64,000 nt of DNA from positions 2,914,001 to 2,978,000 of the forward strand of contig NZ_CP125947.1 of assembly GCF_030064165.1 (NCBI RefSeq), written 5' to 3'. A model generated the notes under the pieces. The model was given only the letters and a program-made list of their open reading frames with translations. It did no database searches and was not told where the DNA came from. Position 1 is the first letter of the stretch, and every line of letters starts with the position of its first letter. Both the position numbers and the translations under genes were made by a program. The stretch is from Comamonas resistens (GTDB lineage Bacteria; Pseudomonadota; Gammaproteobacteria; Burkholderiales; Burkholderiaceae_C). Below, in pieces: positions 1 through 7,787 of the stretch.

Positions 1-1055
1 TCCAGGGCCCGCGCGGCACGGCCAAGTCCACGGCGGCCCGTGCGCTGGCAGATTTGCTGACGCCAGCGCCCTTCGTCACCCTGCCGCTAGGTGCCTCCAT
101 CGAGCATGTGACCGGCAGCCTGGACCTGTCCAAAGCTCTGGCGGGCCATGAAGTGGCTTTTGCGCCGGGCCTGATCGCCAAGGCGCACGAAGGGGTTCTC
201 TATGTCGATGAGATCAATCTGCTGCCCGATGCCATCGTCGATGTGCTGCTCGATGTGGCAGCCTCCGGCATCAATCGCATAGAGCGCGACGGGATCTCGC
301 ACAGCCATGCGGCGCGCTTTGTGCTGGTCGGCACCATGAACCCCGAGGAAGGCATGCTGCGCCCCCAGTTACTGGACCGGCTGGGCCTGTGCGTGCAGCT
401 GGACAATGCCCAGGATCCGCAGCTGCGCAGCAGCATTGTCAAGGCCAGGCTGCGCTTTGACCTGGACCCCCAGGGCTTTGCCCAGGCCCATGCCGCGCAG
501 CAGCAGGAAATACGCACACGCTTGCAGCAGGCCCGCGCCCGCAGTCAAGATGCGACGCAACTGCCCTGGAGCGATGCCGTGCACGAAGCCGTGGCCCGGC
601 AATGCATTGCGGCCCAGGTCGACGGCATGCGCGCCGACCTGGTCATGTTGCGTGCCGCCCGTGCTCTGGCAGCCTGGCAGGGCAGCTCGGCCATTACAGC
701 CGAGCATGTAAGCGAGGTTGCGCCGCTGGTGCTGCAGCACCGCGCGGCCGAGTCCCGACAATCCGTTGCCAGCCAGGCTCCCCAGCCAGTGCCGCCCGCC
801 GAGCCGCCAAATCCAGCTACAAGCCCTGCCACAAGCCCGACCAACCAAGGCCCTCGCACGGAATCGGCAGCAGACCGCTCATCGCCATCCCCTGCCCCCG
901 CGCAGCAGGACATGAACCAGCCGCCTCCCGGCTGGGGCCGACCACTGCCGGTTGCCACCGTCTCTTTTGACAGCAGCCAGGCCGATGCCATGGCCCAGGC
1001 TGCCATGGAGGCCCTGGCCGCAAAAAAAGCCCGCGCCCCCGGCCAAAGCATTTAG
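1..1055 (+). CDS. Chelatase AAA+ ATPase subunit (ChlI-like; zero-frame product of a chlD gene), 5' truncated
   Basis: AAA+ motor subunit of a magnesium/cobalt chelatase. The reading frame is open from the window edge: codons starting at base 3 give the Walker A motif GPRGTAKST, followed by the ChlI-type stretch VLYVDEINLLPD (Walker B) and GTMNPEEG (sensor region), then LLDRLGL. The last 80 or so residues are a Pro/Ala/Ser-rich linker like that joining the ATPase and VWA halves of ChlD. The zero-frame stop is TAG at 1053-1055. The conserved start of the VWA half (IDWPASL, about 1145-1168) lies in the -1 frame, reached through an A7 slip site at 1022-1028 (annotated separately). The standalone product would therefore be the small ATPase subunit. 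In organisms that make vitamin B12 with CobN plus ChlD-type partners, such a pair inserts cobalt; a cobN gene would be expected upstream, outside the window. The N-terminus is missing. Confidence 0.85.
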   Translation, partial: QGPRGTAKSTAARALADLLTPAPFVTLPLGASIEHVTGSLDLSKALAGHEVAFAPGLIAKAHEGVLYVDEINLLPDAIVDVLLDVAASGINRIERDGISHSHAARFVLVGTMNPEEGMLRPQLLDRLGLCVQLDNAQDPQLRSSIVKARLRFDLDPQGFAQAHAAQQQEIRTRLQQARARSQDATQLPWSDAVHEAVARQCIAAQVDGMRADLVMLRAARALAAWQGSSAITAEHVSEVAPLVLQHRAAESRQSVASQAPQPVPPAEPPNPATSPATSPTNQGPRTESAADRSSPSPAPAQQDMNQPPPGWGRPLPVATVSFDSSQADAMAQAAMEALAAKKARAPGQSI

Positions 1056-1085
1056 TCGCTGCAGCGCAGCGCAGCAGCCGGGGGC
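1007..1085 (+). promoter_or_regulatory. Programmed -1 frameshift signal in chlD
   Basis: Three elements are visible. GGAGG at 1007-1011 is an SD-like stimulator about 10 bases before the slip site. The slip heptamer is A_AAA_AAA at 1022-1028, followed by G. After a 6-base spacer comes a perfect 9-bp GC stem, GCCCCCGGC (1035-1043) with GCCGGGGGC (1077-1085), whose 33-base loop holds the zero-frame TAG. The layout copies E. coli dnaX. A -1 slip moves from the Lys-Lys codons into the frame of the VWA domain. Programmed frameshifting in chlD genes is described for cobalamin producers that lack a separate small-subunit gene. Confidence 0.8.
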
Positions 1086-1714
1086 CAAGCACGGCAGCGC
1101 CGCATGGCCTGGCCACCACCAGCCTTGCCGCAAGATCAGGTGGCGCCCAGATCGACTGGCCGGCCAGCTTGCGCGCGCGCCAAGCCCTGCCGCTGGCGGC
1201 CGAGCATCTGCGCTGGCGCCAGCCCCAAGGCCGCAGCAGCAGCCAGCACCTGTTCCTGCTGGACTGCTCGGCTTCCATGGTCGAGAGCTGCGCCTTTGCC
1301 CGGGCCAAGGGACTGCTGCTGCAATGGCTGCGCTGGGCTTATCTGCGGCGCGAATGCGTGGCCCTGCTCTGTTTTGGTGCAGGTCAGACCCATTGGCTGC
1401 TGCAGCCCACCCGCGCGCCGCGCTGGAATGCCGAGCTGATCGAGCCCCTGCCGGGCGGTGGCGGCACCCCTCTGGCCGCCGCGCTGCGGACAGGCTGGGA
1501 CATGGCCGCCCGGCACGGGCAGCGACCGTCCTGCCTGTGGGTCATCAGCGACTTTCGCAGTCCCGATGTGCTGCAGCTGGAACGTCAAGCCGACCCAGGA
1601 CTGTCCCAGATCTGGGTGGATTGCGAATCGGTATCCGCAAACTCCTTGAAGCCGTTCGAGGGCGCAGAGCGTTTGAGCCAAGCCTGGCCTGCGTCCTTCA
1701 GGCTCACGCTTTGA
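1028..1714 (+). CDS. chlD: Chelatase VWA half (ChlD C-terminal), read by -1 frameshift
   Basis: C-terminal von Willebrand A half of a ChlD-type chelatase subunit, 228 codons from the slip site to the TGA ending at 1714. The metal-binding MIDAS motif is LLDCSASM, near 1258-1281. The -1 frame contains no ATG, GTG or TTG between the preceding in-frame stop (968-970) and a TTG at 1169. Starting at 1169 would cut off the conserved IDWPASL block that normally opens this domain, so independent initiation is a poor explanation. Fusing the upstream frame to this one at the A7 tract gives one protein of at least 570 residues, about the usual ChlD length. Alternatives are a degraded gene or a sequencing indel, but the organised frameshift signals argue against both. 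Confidence 0.8.
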   Translation, partial: SPRPRPKHLVAAAQRSSRGPSTAAPHGLATTSLAARSGGAQIDWPASLRARQALPLAAEHLRWRQPQGRSSSQHLFLLDCSASMVESCAFARAKGLLLQWLRWAYLRRECVALLCFGAGQTHWLLQPTRAPRWNAELIEPLPGGGGTPLAAALRTGWDMAARHGQRPSCLWVISDFRSPDVLQLERQADPGLSQIWVDCESVSANSLKPFEGAERLSQAWPASFRLTL

Positions 1715-1750
1715 AATTTAAGAGAAATCTCACGCAAACCCTTAGCTATC

Positions 1751-1768
1751 AAGCGCAAGCAGCTCTTG
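1751..1768 (+). repeat. Dispersed intergenic element, copy 1
   Basis: AAGCGC-N5-GCTCT, a near match to the AWGCGC-N5-GCTAT core found in six other intergenic places in this window. Confidence 0.4.
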
Positions 1769-1789
1769 TTTTTGCAGTCGTCCATGCAA

Positions 1790-1813
1790 AACAGGCCGCA
1801 GTTGCGGCCTGTT
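1790..1813 (-). terminator. Rho-independent terminator of the NCS1 permease gene
   Basis: AACAGGCCGC (1790-1799) pairs with GCGGCCTGTT (1804-1813) around an AGTT loop. Read on the minus strand it is followed by TTTTG, just downstream of the permease stop. It could also slow plus-strand transcription from chlD, but there is no T run on that side. Confidence 0.65.
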
Positions 1814-1835
1814 GGAGACAGTGGTGAGCCTGGCT

Positions 1836-3368
1836 TCAGTGCTTTGCGGCGGCCACGGCTATGGCCTCGCCATCCTGATCTACATAGTGCATGCCCTTGG
1901 GCGAAATCGCCCAGTAGATCACCGCACCCAGACCGGCGGCGATGAACCAGGAGAAGGCCGAGACCGACTCCAGCGCAGGCACGAAGGCAAACGCCAGGGA
2001 GATGACCGAAGCCGGGATCAGTGCCTGAATCGCACGGGGGTTGAAGCCGTTGCGATAGTGGTAGGGGCTGCTGATGTCCTGGGTATAGAGTGCGGGTACA
2101 TCCACGCACTGCTTGCGGATCAGCCAGTAATCAGCCATGACGATGCCGAACAGCGGGCCAAGGAAGGAGCCCAGGCCACCGAGGAAGTAAACGATCACGA
2201 CGGGTGAGCTGTAGAGATTCCAGGGCAGGATGACAAAGCCCAGAACGGCGCTGAGCAAGGCCGCGCGGCGGAAGTTCAGCAGCTTGGGGGCCAGGTTGGT
2301 CAACGCCAGCGCAGGCGCCACGAAGTTGGCCATCAGGTTGACGGCAATCGTCAGAATCAGCAGCGAGAAGCTCGCCATCACCAGCAAGGGCTTGTTGGGG
2401 ATCTTCTGCACCACGTCGATGGGGTTGTTGATCAAGGTGCCGTCGATGGACAGCTGGCCCCCGGTCAGGATCACCACGATCATGCCGAAGATCATCATAT
2501 TGATGGGAATGCCCCAGAAGTTGCCCTTGACCACGGCCTTGCGCGAGGTCGTGCCGCGCGTGAAGTCGCAAAAGTTCAGCACAAAAGTGCCGTACAGCGC
2601 CACCCACAGAGAGGCGGCCCCCAGCACATGTACCCAGACCGGACCATTGACCGTGGCGAAAGGTGCGGACCAGTGCAGCTTGCCGCCCGTGGTGTAGAGA
2701 ATCCAGCCGGCCAGCGCGATAAAGGTCATGAAAATCACGGGGCCCGCGAAAGCCTCATATTTGCGAATGCTCTCCATGCCCCAGCAGGCAATCACCACCT
2801 GCACCGCCCACAGAATGCTGAAGCTGATCCAGCCCAGCAGCGGCAGGCCCAGCAGGCCCTGCTGGGTCAGGGACTCCAGGCCCGGGAACAGCATGATGAG
2901 CAACACATCGAGCACCTTGGACGCCAGATAGGTCTGGATACCAAACCAGGCGATGGCCACACCGCCACGGATCAGCGCCGGGATCTGCGCGCCGCGCGTG
3001 CCAAAGCTGATGCGACTCATGACGGGGAACGGGATGCCGGTCTTGGTGCCCATGAAGCCCGACAGCGTCAGCAGGATGAATAGAAACGCCGCCCCCAGAA
3101 GCAGGGCCGTCAGAATCTGCCAGCCACCAAGGCCCAGGGTGAACAGGCCAATGGCAAAGGAGTAGTTGCCAAGGTTATGGACGTCGTTGACCCATAAGGT
3201 GAACAGGCTGTAGGCACCCCATGAACGTCCTTTTTTTGCAGTGGGAGCCAGGTCATGGTTGTACAGGGCTGGGGAGACTCCTGATGGCAGAGCCTGATCT
3301 CGCTTCGGCGTCTGCGCGCCGTGGGGGGAAGCGAACTGCTCGCCCGGATTGATTGCTATGTCTCGCAT
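1836..3368 (-). CDS. NCS1 family nucleobase/allantoin/hydantoin:cation symporter
   Basis: A 510-residue inner-membrane permease with about 12 predicted helices. It belongs to the nucleobase:cation symporter-1 family (Mhp1, PucI, CodB): it has the N-terminal LYNHDLAPT signature (residues 36-44) and the helix-3 motif AWFGIQTY, whose Trp141 and Gln145 match the substrate-stacking Trp and Gln of Mhp1. The substrate (cytosine, uracil, allantoin or a hydantoin) cannot be fixed from sequence. ATG at 3368. The FCD-type GntR gene lies divergently 617 bases away with palindromic operators between, so that protein probably controls it. The cytosine-deaminase-like amidohydrolase at 6371-7588 could act on the imported compound. 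Confidence 0.9.
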   Translation of the reverse strand: MRDIAINPGEQFASPHGAQTPKRDQALPSGVSPALYNHDLAPTAKKGRSWGAYSLFTLWVNDVHNLGNYSFAIGLFTLGLGGWQILTALLLGAAFLFILLTLSGFMGTKTGIPFPVMSRISFGTRGAQIPALIRGGVAIAWFGIQTYLASKVLDVLLIMLFPGLESLTQQGLLGLPLLGWISFSILWAVQVVIACWGMESIRKYEAFAGPVIFMTFIALAGWILYTTGGKLHWSAPFATVNGPVWVHVLGAASLWVALYGTFVLNFCDFTRGTTSRKAVVKGNFWGIPINMMIFGMIVVILTGGQLSIDGTLINNPIDVVQKIPNKPLLVMASFSLLILTIAVNLMANFVAPALALTNLAPKLLNFRRAALLSAVLGFVILPWNLYSSPVVIVYFLGGLGSFLGPLFGIVMADYWLIRKQCVDVPALYTQDISSPYHYRNGFNPRAIQALIPASVISLAFAFVPALESVSAFSWFIAAGLGAVIYWAISPKGMHYVDQDGEAIAVAAAKH

Positions 3369-3553
3369 GTATTGCCTTCGATAAGGGGGCTATATCTCCT
3401 TCTGTGCATGCGGCCCGGTCCTTGCGGCCGGGCACGCATTCACCACGACACGGCACAAGCGCGTCGGGTTGCCTCTGCTCGGGCGTTTCGATGGATGCAT
3501 TGCCGCCATGCCAGGGCGCAGGACAAACAGGTCTCCGCACCTTGAACATCACC

Positions 3554-3563
3554 TTGTATACAT
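3554..3563. promoter_or_regulatory. Putative GntR/FCD operator, permease side
   Basis: TTGTATACAT, nine of ten bases matching the perfect palindrome TTGTATACAA at 3745-3754. FCD-type GntR proteins commonly bind short GTATAC-centred palindromes. It lies about 190 bases upstream of the permease start. Confidence 0.5.
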
Positions 3564-3744
3564 GCAGAAAGAAATGCATGTGAATCAACAGCATCCCTCT
3601 AAAGCGCCTTGCACAGACCCGCCTGAGAGCTCAAAGCTCGGACCCGCAGCTTGCTCTTTCAAACACCTGCTCGGCCCGGGCCGCAGTCAAATTCAGGCTA
3701 GGGAGGAATCACTTGCATTTATCCCATGCATCTTGCACTTCATC

Positions 3745-3754
3745 TTGTATACAA
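3745..3754. promoter_or_regulatory. Putative GntR/FCD operator, regulator side
   Basis: Perfect palindrome TTGTATACAA, preceded by C as is the copy at 3554. It sits upstream of the GntR gene start at 3986, consistent with autoregulation and control of the divergent permease. The rest of the 617-base gap (3369-3985) shows no convincing gene. Confidence 0.55.
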
Positions 3755-3985
3755 AAAGAAAAACAATATGTCCCGGCACATACAAAAAGCGTTTGAACCT
3801 TTCCTTTGCCCAGCGCTCGCACGGCCTCAGATCGCCATCAAGCTGCTCTTTTCAGCACCGTTCCTGCTCTCCGTCAGGCCGTGCCCACAGGCCAATCCAG
3901 AGCTGCAGGATGAATCCGGGCTCAAAGCGGCCTGCCCCAATCCCCATTCAAGGCCTGATCCACTCGCATAGAATCATTCGATGAA

Positions 3986-4690
3986 ATGGGTACTGCTGTG
4001 ATCATCAAGGCAACGATTGCCGAGCGTCTGACCGAGTCGATCCTCGCAGGCAAATTGCTGCCGGGCGACCGGCTGGGCGAGCAGGAAATTGCGGACTTGT
4101 TCGAAGTCAGCCGCACCCTGGTGCGTGAAGCCTTGATGCAGCTGCGCACCAGAGGCTTTGTCGAGGTGCGCTCAAGAGTCGGCTGGTATGTGGCCGAGCC
4201 CTCGTTTGAAGAAGCGCAAGAGACCTTTGCGGCCCGCCGCGTCATCGAGCCCGGCATTCTTCGCAATGCCGGCCGCCCCCTGCAGTCCACGCTCAAGCGT
4301 CTGCGCGCGCATATTGCAGAGGAAAACAAGGCCGCACAAAGAGGCGATACCATCGTGCACAGTGCGCTGCTGGCCGATTTTCACGTCTGTCTGGCCGAAT
4401 GCCTGGGCAATCGCTTTCTGAGCAATATGATGGTCGACCTGTCGGCCCGGACGACCCTGGTTGCCGCCATGTATCAGTCCAGGGTCGAGGAATCCGAGCA
4501 TTTCAACGACGACCATGCCCGGATCGTCGATGCGCTGTCCGAGGGCGATAACGCCCGGGCCGAGCAGCTGATGCTGGCCCATATCGATGCGCTGGCCGCC
4601 CGTCTCGATGAAAGCATGGCCAGCAAAGGCAGCGCCCGCGACCGCTTGCGCTCCATCTTGCAGCCTGAAAGCGCCCCCTCCTCAAGCTGA
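3986..4690 (+). CDS. GntR family transcriptional regulator, FCD (FadR) subfamily
   Basis: A 234-residue DNA-binding repressor. Residues 1-70 form the winged HTH (GDRLGEQEIADLFEVSRTLVREAL then LRTRGFVEV, the wing). Residues 80-220 form the all-helical FCD ligand domain, with the expected Asp/His positions (LLADFH near 130, FNDDHARIVDAL near 170, LAHIDALA near 198). It is divergent from the NCS1 permease, with two TTGTATACA-type palindromes in the gap, so the permease is its likely target and a nucleobase-like compound its likely ligand. Start ATG at 3986. The 3' end converges on the ankyrin gene, 16 bases away. Confidence 0.9.
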   Translation: MGTAVIIKATIAERLTESILAGKLLPGDRLGEQEIADLFEVSRTLVREALMQLRTRGFVEVRSRVGWYVAEPSFEEAQETFAARRVIEPGILRNAGRPLQSTLKRLRAHIAEENKAAQRGDTIVHSALLADFHVCLAECLGNRFLSNMMVDLSARTTLVAAMYQSRVEESEHFNDDHARIVDALSEGDNARAEQLMLAHIDALAARLDESMASKGSARDRLRSILQPESAPSSS

Positions 4691-4706
4691 GCGCTGCACC
4701 GCACCA

Positions 4707-5384
4707 TCAGTGGCGCGCACCGGCGCCGAGCAAGATCTCTTCAATCTGCTTGTAGCCGCGCTTGCGCGCATGCTGCAGCGGAGTCACGCCTTCACCGTCG
4801 GCCAGATTCACATCGGCCTTGGCTGCGACCAGCTGGCGCACGATCTCCACATGCTCGGGACCGCCCCGGCCCAGCAAAATGGCTTCGAGCAGCGCCGTCC
4901 AGTGCAGATTGTTGACATGGTTCACATCCACGCCTGCGGCAATCAGGAGGCGCACGGTTTCCACATGGCCGCGCTCTGCCGCCGGGATCAGCGCCGTGCC
5001 GCCATAGCGATTGGTGCTTTTGAGGTCCGCACCATGGGCCAGTGTCGCCCTCAGAATTTCGTTATGTCCGCGTGCACCAGCGTAGAGATAGGGGCTGTCC
5101 TTGATTCTGTCCTTGGCATTGACATCGGCACCGGCCTCGATCAGCACCTTGGCAGCAGCCACCTGATTCTTGTGCGTGGCGATCAACAGCGGCGTGGCAC
5201 CGCTGCTGTCTCTGGCGTCGATGCTGGCCCCCTGCTTGAGCGCAGCCTCTACCTGCGCTGCATTGCCATGCTCTGCAGCAGCGCGTAGCTGCTCTTCAAG
5301 AACACCGCCATTGGCGGCAGAGGTGATGGAAGCGAACATGGCGGCAATCAATCCCAGATAAACGGTCAGGCGCTCAAAGAGCAT
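4707..5384 (-). CDS. Exported ankyrin-repeat protein
   Basis: 225 residues. The chosen ATG at 5384 has a GGAGA ribosome site (gattGGAGAaaccgcATG) and begins a signal peptide (LTVYLGLIAAMFASITSAANG). A longer in-frame version would add 27 residues before the signal peptide and is less likely. The mature part holds five ankyrin repeats with the typical G-TPL-A...G...V..LL..GADVN pattern: GATPLLIATHKNQ, SPYLYAGARGHN, GTALIPAAERGH, TALLEAILLGRG and VTPLQHARKRGY. Such proteins are protein-binding scaffolds of the periplasm; the partner is unknown. It is divergent from the LysR gene that starts at 5485. Confidence 0.85.
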   Translation of the reverse strand: MLFERLTVYLGLIAAMFASITSAANGGVLEEQLRAAAEHGNAAQVEAALKQGASIDARDSSGATPLLIATHKNQVAAAKVLIEAGADVNAKDRIKDSPYLYAGARGHNEILRATLAHGADLKSTNRYGGTALIPAAERGHVETVRLLIAAGVDVNHVNNLHWTALLEAILLGRGGPEHVEIVRQLVAAKADVNLADGEGVTPLQHARKRGYKQIEEILLGAGARH

Positions 5385-5484
5385 GCGGTTTCTCCAATCA
5401 AAGCAATCCAACGAGAGGCTCATGAGGGGCCCTGCTTCTGCCATGATAGAAGCCCGCTTACACATTCAAAAATTAAATTTCAGC

Positions 5485-6363
5485 ATGACAGGCAGCGAAA
5501 AACCAAATAGACCACCTCTGGATCTGGACCTGCTGCGTGCTGTGGTCATGGTGGCCGATTGCGGCAGTTTCACCACCGCTGCGACTCGCCTGCATTCCAC
5601 GCAGTCCACGATCAGCCAGAAGGTTCGCCGCCTCGAAGAATTGGTGGGCCACCAACTGCTGACACGCGGCCACCGCGATGTGCATCCCACGGCTGCCGGT
5701 GAAATTCTGCTGATTCATGCGCGCCACCTGCTGGCCGTCAGCGAGCAGCTGCGTGAAGCCCTCGCGGGCGAAGCCGGCGCGACCGTGCGCCTGGGCGTAC
5801 CCGAGGATTTCGTACGCGACAAGACCATCCCGGCACTCGCGGGCTTCAAACGCCAGCACCCCGGCGTACGCCTGGAAGTCACCAGCGGCCTGAGCCGCGA
5901 TCTGCTGGCCAGCTTTGATCGTGGCGAGCTGGACCTGATCCTCATCAAGCAGCGCCGTGCCAGCCGAGCCGCCAATGCCTGCCGCCCCGAGCGGGTGCAA
6001 TGGATTGACAGCGCCGAACACCCTTGCTGGCAGCAGGACCCCATTCCCCTGGTCACTTTTCCGCTACGCGGCCTGTATCGCGACGACATGATTGCAGCCA
6101 TCGAGGCCATGGGCCGCAGCTGGCGCATCAGCTTTACCAGCACCAGCCTGACCGGCATTCAGGAAGCAGTGGCCAGCGGCCTGGGCATCAGCCTGCTGCC
6201 GCCCCGCGCCGTGAAGGCGGCCCATCGGGTCCTGGGCACCGGGCAGGGTTTTGCCTCCGTTGAAGGCTTTGAAATCGCGATCTACCAACGCGCTGCAGCG
6301 GATGCCATGGTCAAGGAACTGGCGGCCCTGCTCGAAGAGATCGTCGAGCGCGAAACCCGCTAA
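5485..6363 (+). CDS. LysR family transcriptional regulator
   Basis: 292 residues from ATG 5485. The N-terminal winged HTH reads LDLDLLRAVVMVADCGSF, TTAATRLHSTQSTISQKVRRLEE. The effector domain follows (VRLGVPEDFVRDKTIPALAGF), with the usual C-terminal GLGISLLPPRAV segment. An upstream in-frame extension of 34 residues has no LysR character and was rejected. It ends 7 bases from the convergent amidohydrolase and is divergent from the ankyrin gene 100 bases away, so either could be a target. The ligand is not identifiable. Confidence 0.9.
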   Translation: MTGSEKPNRPPLDLDLLRAVVMVADCGSFTTAATRLHSTQSTISQKVRRLEELVGHQLLTRGHRDVHPTAAGEILLIHARHLLAVSEQLREALAGEAGATVRLGVPEDFVRDKTIPALAGFKRQHPGVRLEVTSGLSRDLLASFDRGELDLILIKQRRASRAANACRPERVQWIDSAEHPCWQQDPIPLVTFPLRGLYRDDMIAAIEAMGRSWRISFTSTSLTGIQEAVASGLGISLLPPRAVKAAHRVLGTGQGFASVEGFEIAIYQRAAADAMVKELAALLEEIVERETR

Positions 6364-6370
6364 CTCACCT

Positions 6371-7588
6371 TCAGGACTCGAATTCAGGCTTGAAAGCCCG
6401 CTGATCCGGGTCTCCCCAGACACGGCCATCCCAGAAGCGCCCATGTCGAACGATGGCCCGCTCATAAGGTGCGGCAGCCACGGCCGCCGCAGCGTTGGGT
6501 GCACGCACCACCACAAAACTGGCTTCGTTGCCCACCGCCAGGCCATAGCCGGTCTTGCCCAGCACGCCAGCGCCCGCCGTCGTCGCCATATCCAGTGCCA
6601 CCTGCAGGGCCTCGTCGGTATAAAAACCCGAACGGTAGCCAATCAGCATGGCCCGTTGCAGCATGTCGCCATTGCCATAGGGCCACCAGGCATCCTGGAT
6701 GTTGTCATTGCCGGTGAACATGCGCACGCCGGCCTCGCGCAGACGCAGGATCGGCGGGAAACCATGGTCGCCCGGCGCATTCGTCATGATGGAGATACCC
6801 GCCTGAGCCAGCATCTGGGCCACGCGGTCCAGTTCGGCCTCGCCCAGATCGCCCAGGCCGTAGGCATGGCTTACCGCCACACGGCCTTGCAGGCCCAGGG
6901 CCCGGGTGCGCAAAGCAATACGGTCCATCTGGGCCGCGCAGGTCTCGCCAGGCTCGTGCAGATGGATGTCGATCTTGGCACCGCGCCTGTCGGCTATGCC
7001 GAAGAGGATGTCGAGCTGACCATCGGCATCGCCGTCCAGCGTCGTCGGGTCAATACCGCCCACCACCTGCGCGCCTTCACGGATGGCTGCGTCCAGATAC
7101 TCGGCCGTGCCGGGGCAGGTCATGACGCCTGCCTGGGGGAAAGCCACCAGTTCGATATCGATCAAATCCTTCCATTTCTCGCGCGCCTGCATCACGGCAC
7201 GCAGATTGACCAGGCCTGTGGTCGCATCCACATCCACATGACTGCGCATGGCCATGGTGCCAAACGATGCTGCCTGACGAATCAATGCATCGGCACGCTC
7301 GGCAATGGGCTTGGCCGAAGCCAGCGCGCTTTTCTCGATGGCCAGGCGCTCGCGCAGACTGGATACCGGCTGATGCGGACGCCAGCGATCGCCCACAAAG
7401 CTCTTGTCGAGGTGAATATGTCCGTCCACAAAACCGGGCAGCACCAGATGGCCAGCGAGGTCTATGACCTCGGCCTGCGCCAGCACCGGGCGTTCCCTGC
7501 CCAGGCTGGCAATGCGGCCATCCTGAACGGCAATATGAAGGGGGGAGCCATCTGCAGCGACGGCGTTCACGAACAAGCGGTCATTCAT
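6371..7588 (-). CDS. Amidohydrolase, cytosine deaminase (CodA)-like
   Basis: 405 residues; metal-dependent hydrolase of the cytosine deaminase/AtzC branch. Visible metal and active-site motifs: GFVDGHIHLDK (HxH, near residue 60), HLHEPGE (near 195), SHAYGLG and TGNDNIQDAWWPYGNG, the last resembling the GHDD-FDPWYP block of CodA. A second composite-sheet segment closes the protein (NEASFVVVRAPN). Start chosen at ATG 7588 (MNDRLF); the 22 extra residues of the longer frame do not look like protein. Probable reaction: hydrolytic deamination or ring/amide hydrolysis of a nucleobase-like amide, in keeping with the NCS1 permease nearby. The exact substrate is uncertain. Confidence 0.85.
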   Translation of the reverse strand: MNDRLFVNAVAADGSPLHIAVQDGRIASLGRERPVLAQAEVIDLAGHLVLPGFVDGHIHLDKSFVGDRWRPHQPVSSLRERLAIEKSALASAKPIAERADALIRQAASFGTMAMRSHVDVDATTGLVNLRAVMQAREKWKDLIDIELVAFPQAGVMTCPGTAEYLDAAIREGAQVVGGIDPTTLDGDADGQLDILFGIADRRGAKIDIHLHEPGETCAAQMDRIALRTRALGLQGRVAVSHAYGLGDLGEAELDRVAQMLAQAGISIMTNAPGDHGFPPILRLREAGVRMFTGNDNIQDAWWPYGNGDMLQRAMLIGYRSGFYTDEALQVALDMATTAGAGVLGKTGYGLAVGNEASFVVVRAPNAAAAVAAAPYERAIVRHGRFWDGRVWGDPDQRAFKPEFES

Positions 7589-7787
7589 GGAGAGTCTTTG
7601 TCTGAACAAGGACCGCCACGCTGACAGAGGCAACACAAGCCATCTCGGCAGCACGCGATCCTCGGGGTTTGAAAACCAGGGAACCGCACGATACGCCGCA
7701 CGCCAAGCATCTACAAATTAAATATCAAAATGAAATTTATTTGATTTTCAAATGCATTAGCAACTGATCCGCCTGATGGCCCAGCAC

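Noticed and set aside
1053..1169. Simple overlapping or separate genes (chlI then a VWA gene starting at TTG 1169)
   Set aside because: It would discard the conserved IDWPASL block, and the slip site, SD-like stimulator and stem fit a programmed shift much better.
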